Assembly: GCA_018648445.1 (NCBI GenBank)
Contig: JABGRG010000076.1
Coordinates: 1-19,983, forward strand
Length of the DNA: 19,983 nt
Direction: 5' to 3'
DNA from: Rhodospirillales bacterium
GTDB taxonomy: Bacteria; Pseudomonadota; Alphaproteobacteria; Rhodospirillales_A; JACZKS01
Shown here: positions 14,495-19,983 of the stretch, piece after piece
How the letters are laid out: every line of letters starts with the position of its first letter
How positions within the stretch are numbered: position 1 is the first letter of the stretch
Position numbers and translations under genes: made by a program
Notes under the pieces: model-generated
Databases searched by the model: none
Told to the model about the DNA's origin: nothing
The model's input: only the letters and a program-made list of their open reading frames with translations

Positions 14495-14875
14495 CTATCC
14501 GTTTTCGGTGTCGCTGATTAAAAGTCCGCCGTGGGCGCAGTCGGTTTTCTCGCTGTCGAAGATATAGACCACGACGCTTTTTGCCGGAAAATCGTAGGCC
14601 GAAACGGCGGCGTCGGTTATCCCCTTTACAAGTTGGCGTTTTAGTTCCGGGGGGCGTGGGAACGCGTGAATTTGGATGAAAGCCCTTTGTTCAGTCGCAT
14701 CAAGGCCCAATTTACCGGCGTGCCCGTAATTTTGATCGGGATAATCCTGAATGTAGACGGTGACCGTTTCGGGAACCACCTTGTAAGCCGAACAGGTGGC
14801 CGCGGTGAGGGCTTTCACCAGCGCACGTTTTTGTCCGATCCCGCGTTCCAGCGCGTGAACCATCACGAAGGGCAT
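14495..14875 (-). CDS. Two-domain 4-oxalocrotonate-tautomerase-family protein
   Basis: The 126-residue protein is two tautomerase units in one chain. Residues 2-54 begin with the catalytic Pro2 (MPFVMVHALERG), and residues 65-117 repeat the pattern 63 residues later (AFIQIHAFPRP, VYIFDSEKTDCAHGG). In the second unit the position matching Pro2 is Ala65, so only the first half can use the N-terminal proline as base. The start at 14875 is chosen because it puts Pro directly after Met and has GGAAGGAG 9 nt upstream; a longer frame from 14905 would bury the proline. Related proteins isomerise enol/keto acids or dehalogenate. It heads the leftward operon, divergent from the GntR gene, suggesting that an unsaturated keto acid occurs in the pathway. 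Confidence 0.85.
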   Translation of the reverse strand: MPFVMVHALERGIGQKRALVKALTAATCSAYKVVPETVTVYIQDYPDQNYGHAGKLGLDATEQRAFIQIHAFPRPPELKRQLVKGITDAAVSAYDFPAKSVVVYIFDSEKTDCAHGGLLISDTENG

Positions 14876-14952
14876 GACGACCACTCCTTCCCAGTTCGTT
14901 TCCATTTTCGCAAATTCCGCCTTGCCGACGCAATTGACGAACGCATGTCAAA

Positions 14953-14971
14953 CATGGAACGATTGTCCATG
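14953..14971. promoter_or_regulatory. Inverted repeat CATGGA-N7-TCCATG between tautomerase and GntR genes
   Basis: Perfect 6-bp arms lie in the 149-bp divergent gap between the tautomerase operon and the GntR gene, where an autoregulatory operator is expected. Its TGGAA..CG.T..TCCA pattern resembles the TGGAAT-N5-ATTCCA repeat at 15868-15884. A smaller palindrome, CATGT-caa-ACATG, overlaps its left side at 14944-14956. Confidence 0.4.
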
Positions 14972-15024
14972 CGCTGTGCGAATCGTCCGCGTTGCGCGAA
15001 GTCGCCAAGCAAAAGAGGTTTCAT

Positions 15025-15681
15025 ATGCCCCCGTCGCATATCGTCCGAGATGGAAACCAGAAAGGGTCCCTTGTTCAGATCGCTTATCAATCCGTCCGTC
15101 GAATGATCCTTTCCCGGGAGCTTCCCAGCGGAACGGTGATTCAGGAGCGCAAGCTTGCCGAGAGCCTCAGTGTATCGCGGACTCCTATGCGCGAGGCGTT
15201 GGGTCGTCTGGAGGGAGAGGGCATGCTGGTTCGCTTGACCGAAAGGCTTCTCGCGGTGCGTGTCGTGACCTTGGACGAGTTTTTGCATGCCTTGCAAGTG
15301 CGCAGAATGCTCGAACCCGAGACAATTGTGCTGGCGGCACCAAAGATGGACAAAACCATTGTGCGCGATCTCGTTGACAGGGTTAAGGCCCTGATCGACC
15401 ATCCCGAACCTTCGCTCGAACGCCATTGGGAACTCGACCAAGCGATCCACCGGTGCATTGCCGAAGCCACCGGTAATCTGGTCCTCGCCGATACCATCGA
15501 CAAACTCAGGCTCTCTATCCAACTGTTCGAAATTCAGTCCGTTCCGGCGCGCGTCAATCCGGGGTGCCAGGAGCACTTGGAAATCCTGAATGCCATCGAC
15601 GCCGAAGACCCGGCCCGTGCGCGCAAGGCCATGCGTACGCATCTCGATCATTTGCGCGCGCGAGCGATGGGCGATCTCTGA
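15025..15681 (+). CDS. GntR-family transcriptional regulator, FCD subfamily
   Basis: The 218-residue protein has an N-terminal winged helix, with the HTH around ERKLAESLSVSRTPMREALG, and a C-terminal FCD ligand-binding domain. The residues that bind metal or carboxylate ligands in FCD proteins are visible: D138 and H142 (LDQAIH), H184 (EHLEIL) and H206 (THLDHL). FCD regulators usually sense an organic acid that is the substrate or an intermediate of the pathway they control, most often as repressors. The start ATG 15025 has AGAGG at 7 nt; a TTG at 14992 would add 11 residues without a ribosome site. It sits between the leftward operon and the DapA/TRAP genes and is the obvious local regulator of both. 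Confidence 0.92.
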   Translation: MPPSHIVRDGNQKGSLVQIAYQSVRRMILSRELPSGTVIQERKLAESLSVSRTPMREALGRLEGEGMLVRLTERLLAVRVVTLDEFLHALQVRRMLEPETIVLAAPKMDKTIVRDLVDRVKALIDHPEPSLERHWELDQAIHRCIAEATGNLVLADTIDKLRLSIQLFEIQSVPARVNPGCQEHLEILNAIDAEDPARARKAMRTHLDHLRARAMGDL

Positions 15682-15856
15682 GCCAACCTCTGGCCGCGAG
15701 ATATTTTTCAGCCGTAAACCCCTGTTCTTAAAACCTTTTCCCGGCAACCGTTTCTTTTGAGTCGGCGCCCTGAAACCCGTTTTCACTGCGGGCATTAAGA
15801 CTCCTCCCCCGGTATTATTCGAAAAAAATGTTGCGCCCGAGCTCGTGATTATGCAA
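15682..15856. other. Intergenic region after the GntR gene
   Basis: No gene is supported here. A weak GATCTC...GAGAT pairing followed by ATTTTTC just after the gene end could act as a poor terminator. The stretch before 15857 would hold the promoter for the downstream lyase/transporter genes, but no confident -35 and -10 pair was found. Confidence 0.4.
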
Positions 15857-15866
15857 TGGTATACCA
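15857..15866. promoter_or_regulatory. GntR/FCD-type operator TGGTATACCA
   Basis: This is a perfect 10-bp palindrome of the T-G-G-T-A-T-A-C-C-A kind, a form known for operators of FCD-subfamily GntR regulators. It lies about 175 bp after the GntR gene and 142 bp before the second DapA-family start, in the expected promoter region. The adjacent GntR protein is the natural candidate to bind it; this is inference. Confidence 0.6.
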
Positions 15867-15867
15867 G

Positions 15868-15884
15868 TGGAATACGTTATTCCA
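15868..15884. promoter_or_regulatory. Second operator-like repeat TGGAAT-acgtt-ATTCCA
   Basis: Perfect 6-bp arms separated by 5 bases start 1 bp after the TGGTATACCA site. The two together form a compact double palindrome. It may be a second binding site for the same regulator or a site for another protein. Confidence 0.45.
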
Positions 15885-15937
15885 GACAAATAATTTCGAT
15901 GCCGCACAGATGGCACGGAACGGGTTTTTTTGGAGGA

Positions 15938-16012
15938 ATGGGGTCGGACGGAGCTGCGCAACAGCTCATTCGACCGGCGATCCAACGGAGGATGAGCAGG
16001 GAAGCAAGATGA
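15938..16012 (+). CDS. Possible 24-residue leader peptide overlapping the DapA-like start
   Basis: An ATG at 15938 opens a frame of 24 codons whose TGA (16010-16012) overlaps the ATG of the lyase (16009) as ATGA. That arrangement suits translational coupling. The GGAGG before it is only 1 nt from the ATG, which is too close for efficient initiation. The peptide (MGSDGAAQQL...) shows no run of one amino acid that would suggest attenuation. It may be chance. Confidence 0.2.
   Translation: MGSDGAAQQLIRPAIQRRMSREAR
15951..15967 (+). promoter_or_regulatory. Hairpin GAGCTG-cgcaa-CAGCTC in the 5' leader
   Basis: A perfect 6-bp stem with a 5-nt loop lies 42 nt before the DapA-family start. It follows a TTTTTTT tract and a GGAGG. 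It could affect translation or mRNA stability. No known riboswitch was recognised. Confidence 0.3.
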
Positions 16013-16893
16013 CCAAATTTCGGGGAAACTATACCGTAATGGTAACTCCCTTCAGCGACGACGGGTCGTCGGTGGATGAGGGGCGGTTGCGGAAATTCGT
16101 CGATTGGCAGATCAAAGAGGGTGTTCATGGCCTGATCCCGCTTGGCAGCACCGGCGAATTCCTTTCGCAGACCGATGAGGAACGCACGCGGGTGGCCGAG
16201 ATCGTGATCTCCGAGGCCGCGGGACGGGTTCCGGTTTTGGTCGGTACGGCGGCTGAATGGACGAACGAATGCGTTCGGTACACCAAAGAGGCCGAACAGT
16301 TGGGGGCGGACGGCGTCATGATCGTTCCGCCCTATTATTCTTCGCCCACAGAGGACGAATTGTTTGAGCATTACCGCCGGGTCGGCGAAGCTGTTTCGAT
16401 CCCCATCATGATTTATAACAATCCCTTCACCTCCAACGTCGATTTGAAACCCCACGTCGTGGCCCGGCTTTCGGAGATCGATAACGTGAGCTACATCAAG
16501 GAATCGTCCGGAGATGTGGCGCGGGTGTGTGAGATTCAACGCTTGTGCGGTGAACGCATGACCGTATTCGCAGGCTATCTGCCCTTTGAATCCTATGCGG
16601 TCGGCGCCGAAGGGTACGTCGCGGTTTGCAGCAACATCGCGCCGAAAATGGCCGCCGATCTATTCACCATGGTTGCCGATGACGGAAACATTGAAGGTGC
16701 GCGGAAACTCTACTTCAAACTGCTGCCCTTGATACACGCCCTTGCCGGCGATCTTTACGTATCGGCAACGAAGGCGGCGCTCAAGCTGGCCGGCGTTCCG
16801 GTCGGCCCACCGAGACCACCGAGGTTACCATTACCCGCAGAAAAGAACGAAAACTTGAAGGAGGTCCTTGCGGAACTTGGGCTTTTGGCCTGA
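16009..16893 (+). CDS. DapA-family lyase (dihydrodipicolinate synthase / 2-keto acid lyase-like)
   Basis: The 294-residue protein has the full catalytic set of the family: G46-S-T-G-E50, Y136 in IYNNPF and the Schiff-base lysine K164 in YIKESSG. It is therefore closer to the canonical fold than the paralogue at 10764-11705. With a catabolic GntR regulator and TRAP genes around it, a role as a deaminase, dehydratase or aldolase of a keto acid is more likely than lysine synthesis; the HPC deaminase of hydroxyproline catabolism is one family precedent. ATG 16009 is used because it opens the family-like MTKFRGNYTVMVTPF; AGGGAAG is just upstream. A frame open from 15856 runs through the operator and is not family-like. 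The TRAP genes follow after 89 bp. Confidence 0.9.
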   Translation: MTKFRGNYTVMVTPFSDDGSSVDEGRLRKFVDWQIKEGVHGLIPLGSTGEFLSQTDEERTRVAEIVISEAAGRVPVLVGTAAEWTNECVRYTKEAEQLGADGVMIVPPYYSSPTEDELFEHYRRVGEAVSIPIMIYNNPFTSNVDLKPHVVARLSEIDNVSYIKESSGDVARVCEIQRLCGERMTVFAGYLPFESYAVGAEGYVAVCSNIAPKMAADLFTMVADDGNIEGARKLYFKLLPLIHALAGDLYVSATKAALKLAGVPVGPPRPPRLPLPAEKNENLKEVLAELGLLA

Positions 16894-16916
16894 GAATGAA
16901 CCAGTCTCCTTCATCC

Positions 16917-16950
16917 AAAAAAAATAAAAAACTACGTGGCTATTTTTTTT
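16917..16950 (+). terminator. A-tract/T-tract inverted repeat before dctP
   Basis: A8-T-A (16917-16926) pairs perfectly with T-A-T8 (16941-16950) around a 14-nt loop in the 89-bp gap. As RNA this would be an A-U hairpin ending in a U tract, so it could give partial termination between the lyase and the transporter. It could equally be bent promoter DNA upstream of dctP. Confidence 0.35.
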
Positions 16951-16982
16951 CGAAGTCAGCATAGGGAAGAAGGGAGAGCACT

Positions 16983-17954
16983 ATGAAGAGACTCTTGATA
17001 TCTGCTGTACTCGGCGCTTGCATGGCGGCCCCCGCATTCGCTGCGGACATCGTCCTTAAGGCTGGGCACGACAATACCGTTTCAATGCCGTATCACCTCG
17101 GGATGGTGAAGTTTAAGGAAGCGGTGGAATCACGGACCAACGGCAAGGTCGAAGTCAAGATTTACCCGAACGCGCAGCTTGGAAACGAGATGGAGATGAT
17201 CAAACAGATCCTCACCGGCTCGCTTGACATGTGTGTGACCTCCAGCTCCAAACTCGTGAACTTCATTCCCGAAATCAAGATTTTCACGATGCCGTTCCTG
17301 TTCGACACGCCCGACCATCTGGACGCAGCCATGCGTTCGCCCGAGGTCGACGGCGTCCTGTCCAGTGTTGCTGGATCCAAGGGCTTCCGCGTCGTCGGCG
17401 CGTTCTCGGCTGGTGTACGCCACGTCCTCAATTCGAAGAAGCCACTATTCTCCATGGCCGATTTGAAGGGCTTGAAGATTCGCGTCATGGGCAACCCGGT
17501 ACACGTTGCCGCTTTCCGCGCCTTCGGCGCCAACCCGTCCCCGATCGCCTACAACGAATTGTACGGCGCACTTCAGACAAACGTGGTTGATGGGGCCGAG
17601 GCCGCCAACACCAACTACTACGGAAAGAAGTTCTACGAAGTTGCCGGGTACTGGGCACAGGTCGGATGGCTTAACATCATGGCTCCGGTCATCATGTCAG
17701 AGAAGAAGCTGAAGTCCCTGCCGGCAGACGTGCAAAAAATCGTCATCCAGGCAGGCATCGAAGCCGCCGAATATCAGCGCGCGCTTTACATTCAGGCGGA
17801 CAAAGAGAACTTCGGTAAGCTGCTGGCCGAGGGTGTGAAGGTGACCTACATGGATCCGACACCATTCCGTGAAGCCTCCAAGCAGGTCTACGACGAATTC
17901 TTAAAGACGGACCAGGAGAAGAAACTCCTTGCCGCCATCAAGGCCGCGAAATGA
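16983..17954 (+). CDS. dctP: TRAP transporter periplasmic solute-binding protein (DctP family)
   Basis: The 323-residue protein starts with a signal peptide (basic MKR, hydrophobic core, cleavage after AFA at residue 20). A DctP-type binding protein follows: FKEAVESRTNGKVEVKIYPNAQLG near the N-terminus, and GLKIRVMGNP with R167, the position that binds the carboxylate of the ligand in family members. The ligand is thus probably an organic or amino-type acid. AGGGAGAG precedes the ATG by 5 nt. It is followed by a strong terminator and then by the two membrane subunits, the common arrangement that makes the binding protein more abundant than the permease. Confidence 0.95.
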   Translation: MKRLLISAVLGACMAAPAFAADIVLKAGHDNTVSMPYHLGMVKFKEAVESRTNGKVEVKIYPNAQLGNEMEMIKQILTGSLDMCVTSSSKLVNFIPEIKIFTMPFLFDTPDHLDAAMRSPEVDGVLSSVAGSKGFRVVGAFSAGVRHVLNSKKPLFSMADLKGLKIRVMGNPVHVAAFRAFGANPSPIAYNELYGALQTNVVDGAEAANTNYYGKKFYEVAGYWAQVGWLNIMAPVIMSEKKLKSLPADVQKIVIQAGIEAAEYQRALYIQADKENFGKLLAEGVKVTYMDPTPFREASKQVYDEFLKTDQEKKLLAAIKAAK

Positions 17955-17991
17955 TGATGCCGATTCGTCGGTGAATTCGAAAGTGCAATTC

Positions 17992-18028
17992 GGGCCGGGG
18001 AACGACAATTTTCCCGGCCCCTTTTTTT
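17992..18028 (+). terminator. Intrinsic terminator after dctP
   Basis: GGGCCGGGGAA pairs with TTTTCCCGGCCC (one bulged base) and is followed by CTTTTTTT. This is a strong rho-independent terminator shape. It lies between dctP and dctQ, so read-through probably sets the ratio of binding protein to permease unless dctQM have their own promoter. Confidence 0.85.
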
Positions 18029-18083
18029 CATTTGGTTATAATTCACGCCGGAATAGTGCCGGGAGCAAACGTCGGGGGACTTC

Positions 18084-18587
18084 ATGATCTTAACCATTTT
18101 TTGGCGGATCATCGGTTATTTGCGCAAGACGGTCGACATTTTCGTCTGCGTTTGTTTCATCTTTATGATTTGCGGTGTGCTTGTTCAGGTGGCGGGGCGC
18201 TACGTTTTCAACTACTCCATTGCGGGAACCGAAGAGGCTGCGCGCTTCGCGCAGGTCTGGATGGTATTGGTCGGCGCGGGCGTTGCCATGCGTTTCGGCA
18301 AGCATGTCGCCATTGACGCCGTGATGACCTACATGCCGATCAAGATGGCGCGAATTCTAAACCTGTTCATTGCGATCGGCTGTGTGGGATTCCTTGTCGT
18401 CGTTATTGTCGGCGCCCAACCGCTGATGATGATCGGGCAATTTGAAACCTCTCCCGCAATGGAAATACCCATGTGGACGATGTATCTCTGCCTGACCGTC
18501 GGCTCAGTATATTTTGCGATCGAGGTCATTCTTTTGCTCATTCAACGTTGGGACGACCCCTGCAGCAAAAACATGGCGCAGGAATAA
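18084..18587 (+). CDS. dctQ: TRAP transporter small membrane subunit (DctQ family)
   Basis: The 167-residue protein has four hydrophobic segments (about residues 15-40, 52-72, 88-112 and 130-152), the usual DctQ layout. GRYVFNYSIAGTEEAARFAQVW is the family signature between the first two segments; its tryptophan and EE pair are common in DctQ. GGGGGA precedes the ATG. It works with DctM in the inner membrane, driven by the sodium or proton gradient. It is separated from dctM by 15 bp. Confidence 0.92.
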   Translation: MILTIFWRIIGYLRKTVDIFVCVCFIFMICGVLVQVAGRYVFNYSIAGTEEAARFAQVWMVLVGAGVAMRFGKHVAIDAVMTYMPIKMARILNLFIAIGCVGFLVVVIVGAQPLMMIGQFETSPAMEIPMWTMYLCLTVGSVYFAIEVILLLIQRWDDPCSKNMAQE

Positions 18588-18602
18588 AGCGGAGGCGGTC
18601 CC

Positions 18603-19889
18603 ATGACGGTTGCATTTTCAGCATTTCTATTTTTCCTGGTCATCGGCATGCCGGTTGTCTTCGTTCTCGGCATCGCCGCCACGTTGACGGTAATGGCCTC
18701 TTCGGACATTCCCATCACCATCATCAGTCAGCGCCTTTTCTCCGGCCTCAATTCATTTACGATTATGGCTGTTCCGTTCTTCATCTTTGCCGGTGCGGTG
18801 ATGGATGTCGGCGGCATATCGAAGCGCATCGTTGATTTCGCGACGGCTTTGGTTGGCTGGATAACGGGCAGCGTCCTGATGGTGTCGGTCGTGGCCGCGA
18901 CTGGGCTGGCCGCCATTTCGGGATCCGGATCGGCCGATACGGCCGCGATTTCAGCGATTATGCAGCCCGAAATAAAACGTCGAAAATATGATGTCGACTT
19001 TGCCGCCGGGATGATTGCTTCCGCCGGATCCTTGGCGCAAATCATCCCGCCCAGCCTGATGATGGTGGTTGTGGCGATGGTGACCGACCAATCGACCGGT
19101 GCATTGTTCCTGTCGGGCATCATCCCCGGCCTGATGACGACCAGCCTGCTGCTTGTCATTTCCTACATGCACGCAGTGCGTGGCGGCCCCCAATACCGCG
19201 AGGTGGAACCCTTCACGTTGGCGCGCCTGGGCAGAACTTTCTTTGCTGCCATTCCGGCACTCGGCATGCCGGTCATCATCATCGGCGGAATCGTCGGGGG
19301 CGTCTTCACGCCAACCGAGGCAGCGGCGGTTGCCGGCGCCTATGGCGTGATTATTTCCTGTTTCGTTTATCGTGATCTCAAGCTCAAAGATGTCATGCCG
19401 TTGTTGCTGCGAACTGTTTGCCTGGCGGCGGCCGTGATGGCCATCATCGGTACCGCCAGCATCTTCGGATGGCTGGTGGCCGAAGCCGACGTGCCGGAAC
19501 TCATGGCGGGCTGGATCAAGGCTTTTACCGATAAACCGTGGGTGTTCCTGCTTATCGTCAACGTGCTTTTGATGATTGTCGGTATGTTTATGGAAAGCCT
19601 CGCCGCGATCCTCATCCTGGTCCCGGTCCTGATGCCCATCGCCATCAATTTCGGCATCAATCCTATCCACTTCGGTTTAGTCGTCGTGATGAACTTTGCG
19701 ATCGGCATGGTGACGCCGCCTTACGGCATCACGCTGTTCGTGGCCTCCAGTGTAGCGGGGCGCAATTTGGTCCAGGTTGCAAAGCGGATATTTTGGCCGT
19801 GGACGGCGATGACGTTTGTGCTGTTGCTGGTCACCTACGTGCCGGAAATTGGATTGTTCCTGCCCGATGCGTTCGGTTTGTTGAAATAG
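18603..19889 (+). CDS. dctM: TRAP transporter large permease subunit (DctM family)
   Basis: The 428-residue protein is a large polytopic membrane protein of normal DctM length, with about 11-12 hydrophobic segments. Family signatures include GLNSFTIMAVPFFIFAGAVM, AAISGSGSADTAAISAIM with the conserved SGS-x-x-D/A loop, and PPSLMMVV. GGAGG stands about 7 nt before the ATG. With DctQ and DctP it completes a three-part TRAP importer. Confidence 0.95.
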   Translation: MTVAFSAFLFFLVIGMPVVFVLGIAATLTVMASSDIPITIISQRLFSGLNSFTIMAVPFFIFAGAVMDVGGISKRIVDFATALVGWITGSVLMVSVVAATGLAAISGSGSADTAAISAIMQPEIKRRKYDVDFAAGMIASAGSLAQIIPPSLMMVVVAMVTDQSTGALFLSGIIPGLMTTSLLLVISYMHAVRGGPQYREVEPFTLARLGRTFFAAIPALGMPVIIIGGIVGGVFTPTEAAAVAGAYGVIISCFVYRDLKLKDVMPLLLRTVCLAAAVMAIIGTASIFGWLVAEADVPELMAGWIKAFTDKPWVFLLIVNVLLMIVGMFMESLAAILILVPVLMPIAINFGINPIHFGLVVVMNFAIGMVTPPYGITLFVASSVAGRNLVQVAKRIFWPWTAMTFVLLLVTYVPEIGLFLPDAFGLLK

Positions 19890-19983
19890 ACGTCGGGATT
19901 CGTCATAGCACGAAAGAGATGTAATCCGCGACCTGGAGTACAATTTCGGTTCGCGCTACGGGGAATGAATAAGCGCAGGGGAG
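19890..19983. other. Downstream end region, probably leading into another gene
   Basis: No complete gene fits. An ATG at 19965 opens a frame that runs off the window (MNKRRG), but its GGGG is only 1 nt away. The last bases, AGGGGAG, could be the ribosome site of a gene starting just beyond the window. The locus therefore may continue to the right. Confidence 0.3.

Noticed and set aside
13482..14567. + strand open frame of 361 codons
   Set aside because: It lies opposite the clearly real acyl-CoA dehydrogenase and shows no domain pattern.
14863..15795. - strand open frame of 310 codons
   Set aside because: It is antisense to the GntR gene, whose motifs and ribosome site are clear.
15856..16008. 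N-terminal extension of the DapA-family protein from 15856
   Set aside because: The extra 51 residues have no family counterpart and would place the operator palindromes inside the coding region. The ATG at 16009 gives the normal N-terminus.
16009..16893. Biosynthetic DapA for lysine
   Set aside because: The fold fits, but it lies between a catabolic GntR regulator with its operator and TRAP transporter genes, and no other lysine-pathway gene is near.
4287..19889. Naming the locus as hydroxyproline catabolism
   Set aside because: The dehydrogenase, DapA-type lyase, GntR and TRAP parts fit, but no hydroxyproline epimerase or ketoglutarate semialdehyde dehydrogenase is present, and the CoA-ester genes would be unexplained.

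Overview
The window looks like chromosomal DNA of a GC-rich alphaproteobacterium, probably from the Rhodospirillales or Rhizobiales. This is inferred from codon use, the FCD-type GntR regulator, the DctP-type TRAP transporter and the fused opine/sarcosine-oxidase-like flavoenzyme, not from any phylogenetic marker. No rRNA, tRNA or CRISPR array was seen. Layout: 1-306 is AT-rich and nearly gene-free; 307-1173 (-) is an RpiR/SIS regulator; 1399-2715 is an IS3-family insertion sequence with a broken orfB; 2912-4195 (+) is an MFS exporter-like protein. From 4287 to 19889 lies one large catabolic locus. Its left arm is a tightly coupled leftward operon: aldo/keto reductase, enoyl-CoA hydratase, a 996-residue fused Fe-S/flavin dehydrogenase and an M20-family amidohydrolase-like protein. 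A MaoC-like hydratase diverges from it at 10255. The middle arm, also leftward, runs tautomerase, acyl-CoA dehydrogenase, fused CoA-transferase and a divergent DapA-family lyase. A GntR/FCD regulator diverges from the tautomerase at about 15 kb and is followed on the + strand by a second DapA-family lyase and a complete TRAP transporter (DctP, DctQ, DctM). How the genes may work together (inference): a carboxylated, probably nitrogen-containing compound enters through the TRAP system. It is oxidised at a C-N bond by the fused dehydrogenase. DapA-like lyases, the tautomerase and the M20 protein open or trim it, and the acid released is made a CoA ester by the CoA-transferase and degraded by a beta-oxidation-like set (acyl-CoA dehydrogenase, enoyl-CoA hydratase, MaoC). 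The GntR regulator probably controls the locus through palindromes such as the perfect TGGTATACCA at 15857. I could not match the enzyme set to a pathway I know. It partly resembles D-hydroxyproline catabolism but lacks the epimerase and the semialdehyde dehydrogenase. The points most worth follow-up are the single-chain HcnABC/SoxAB-like fusion, the M20 protein with two metal-ligand positions changed, the pair of unlike DapA-family enzymes and the candidate regulon sites.
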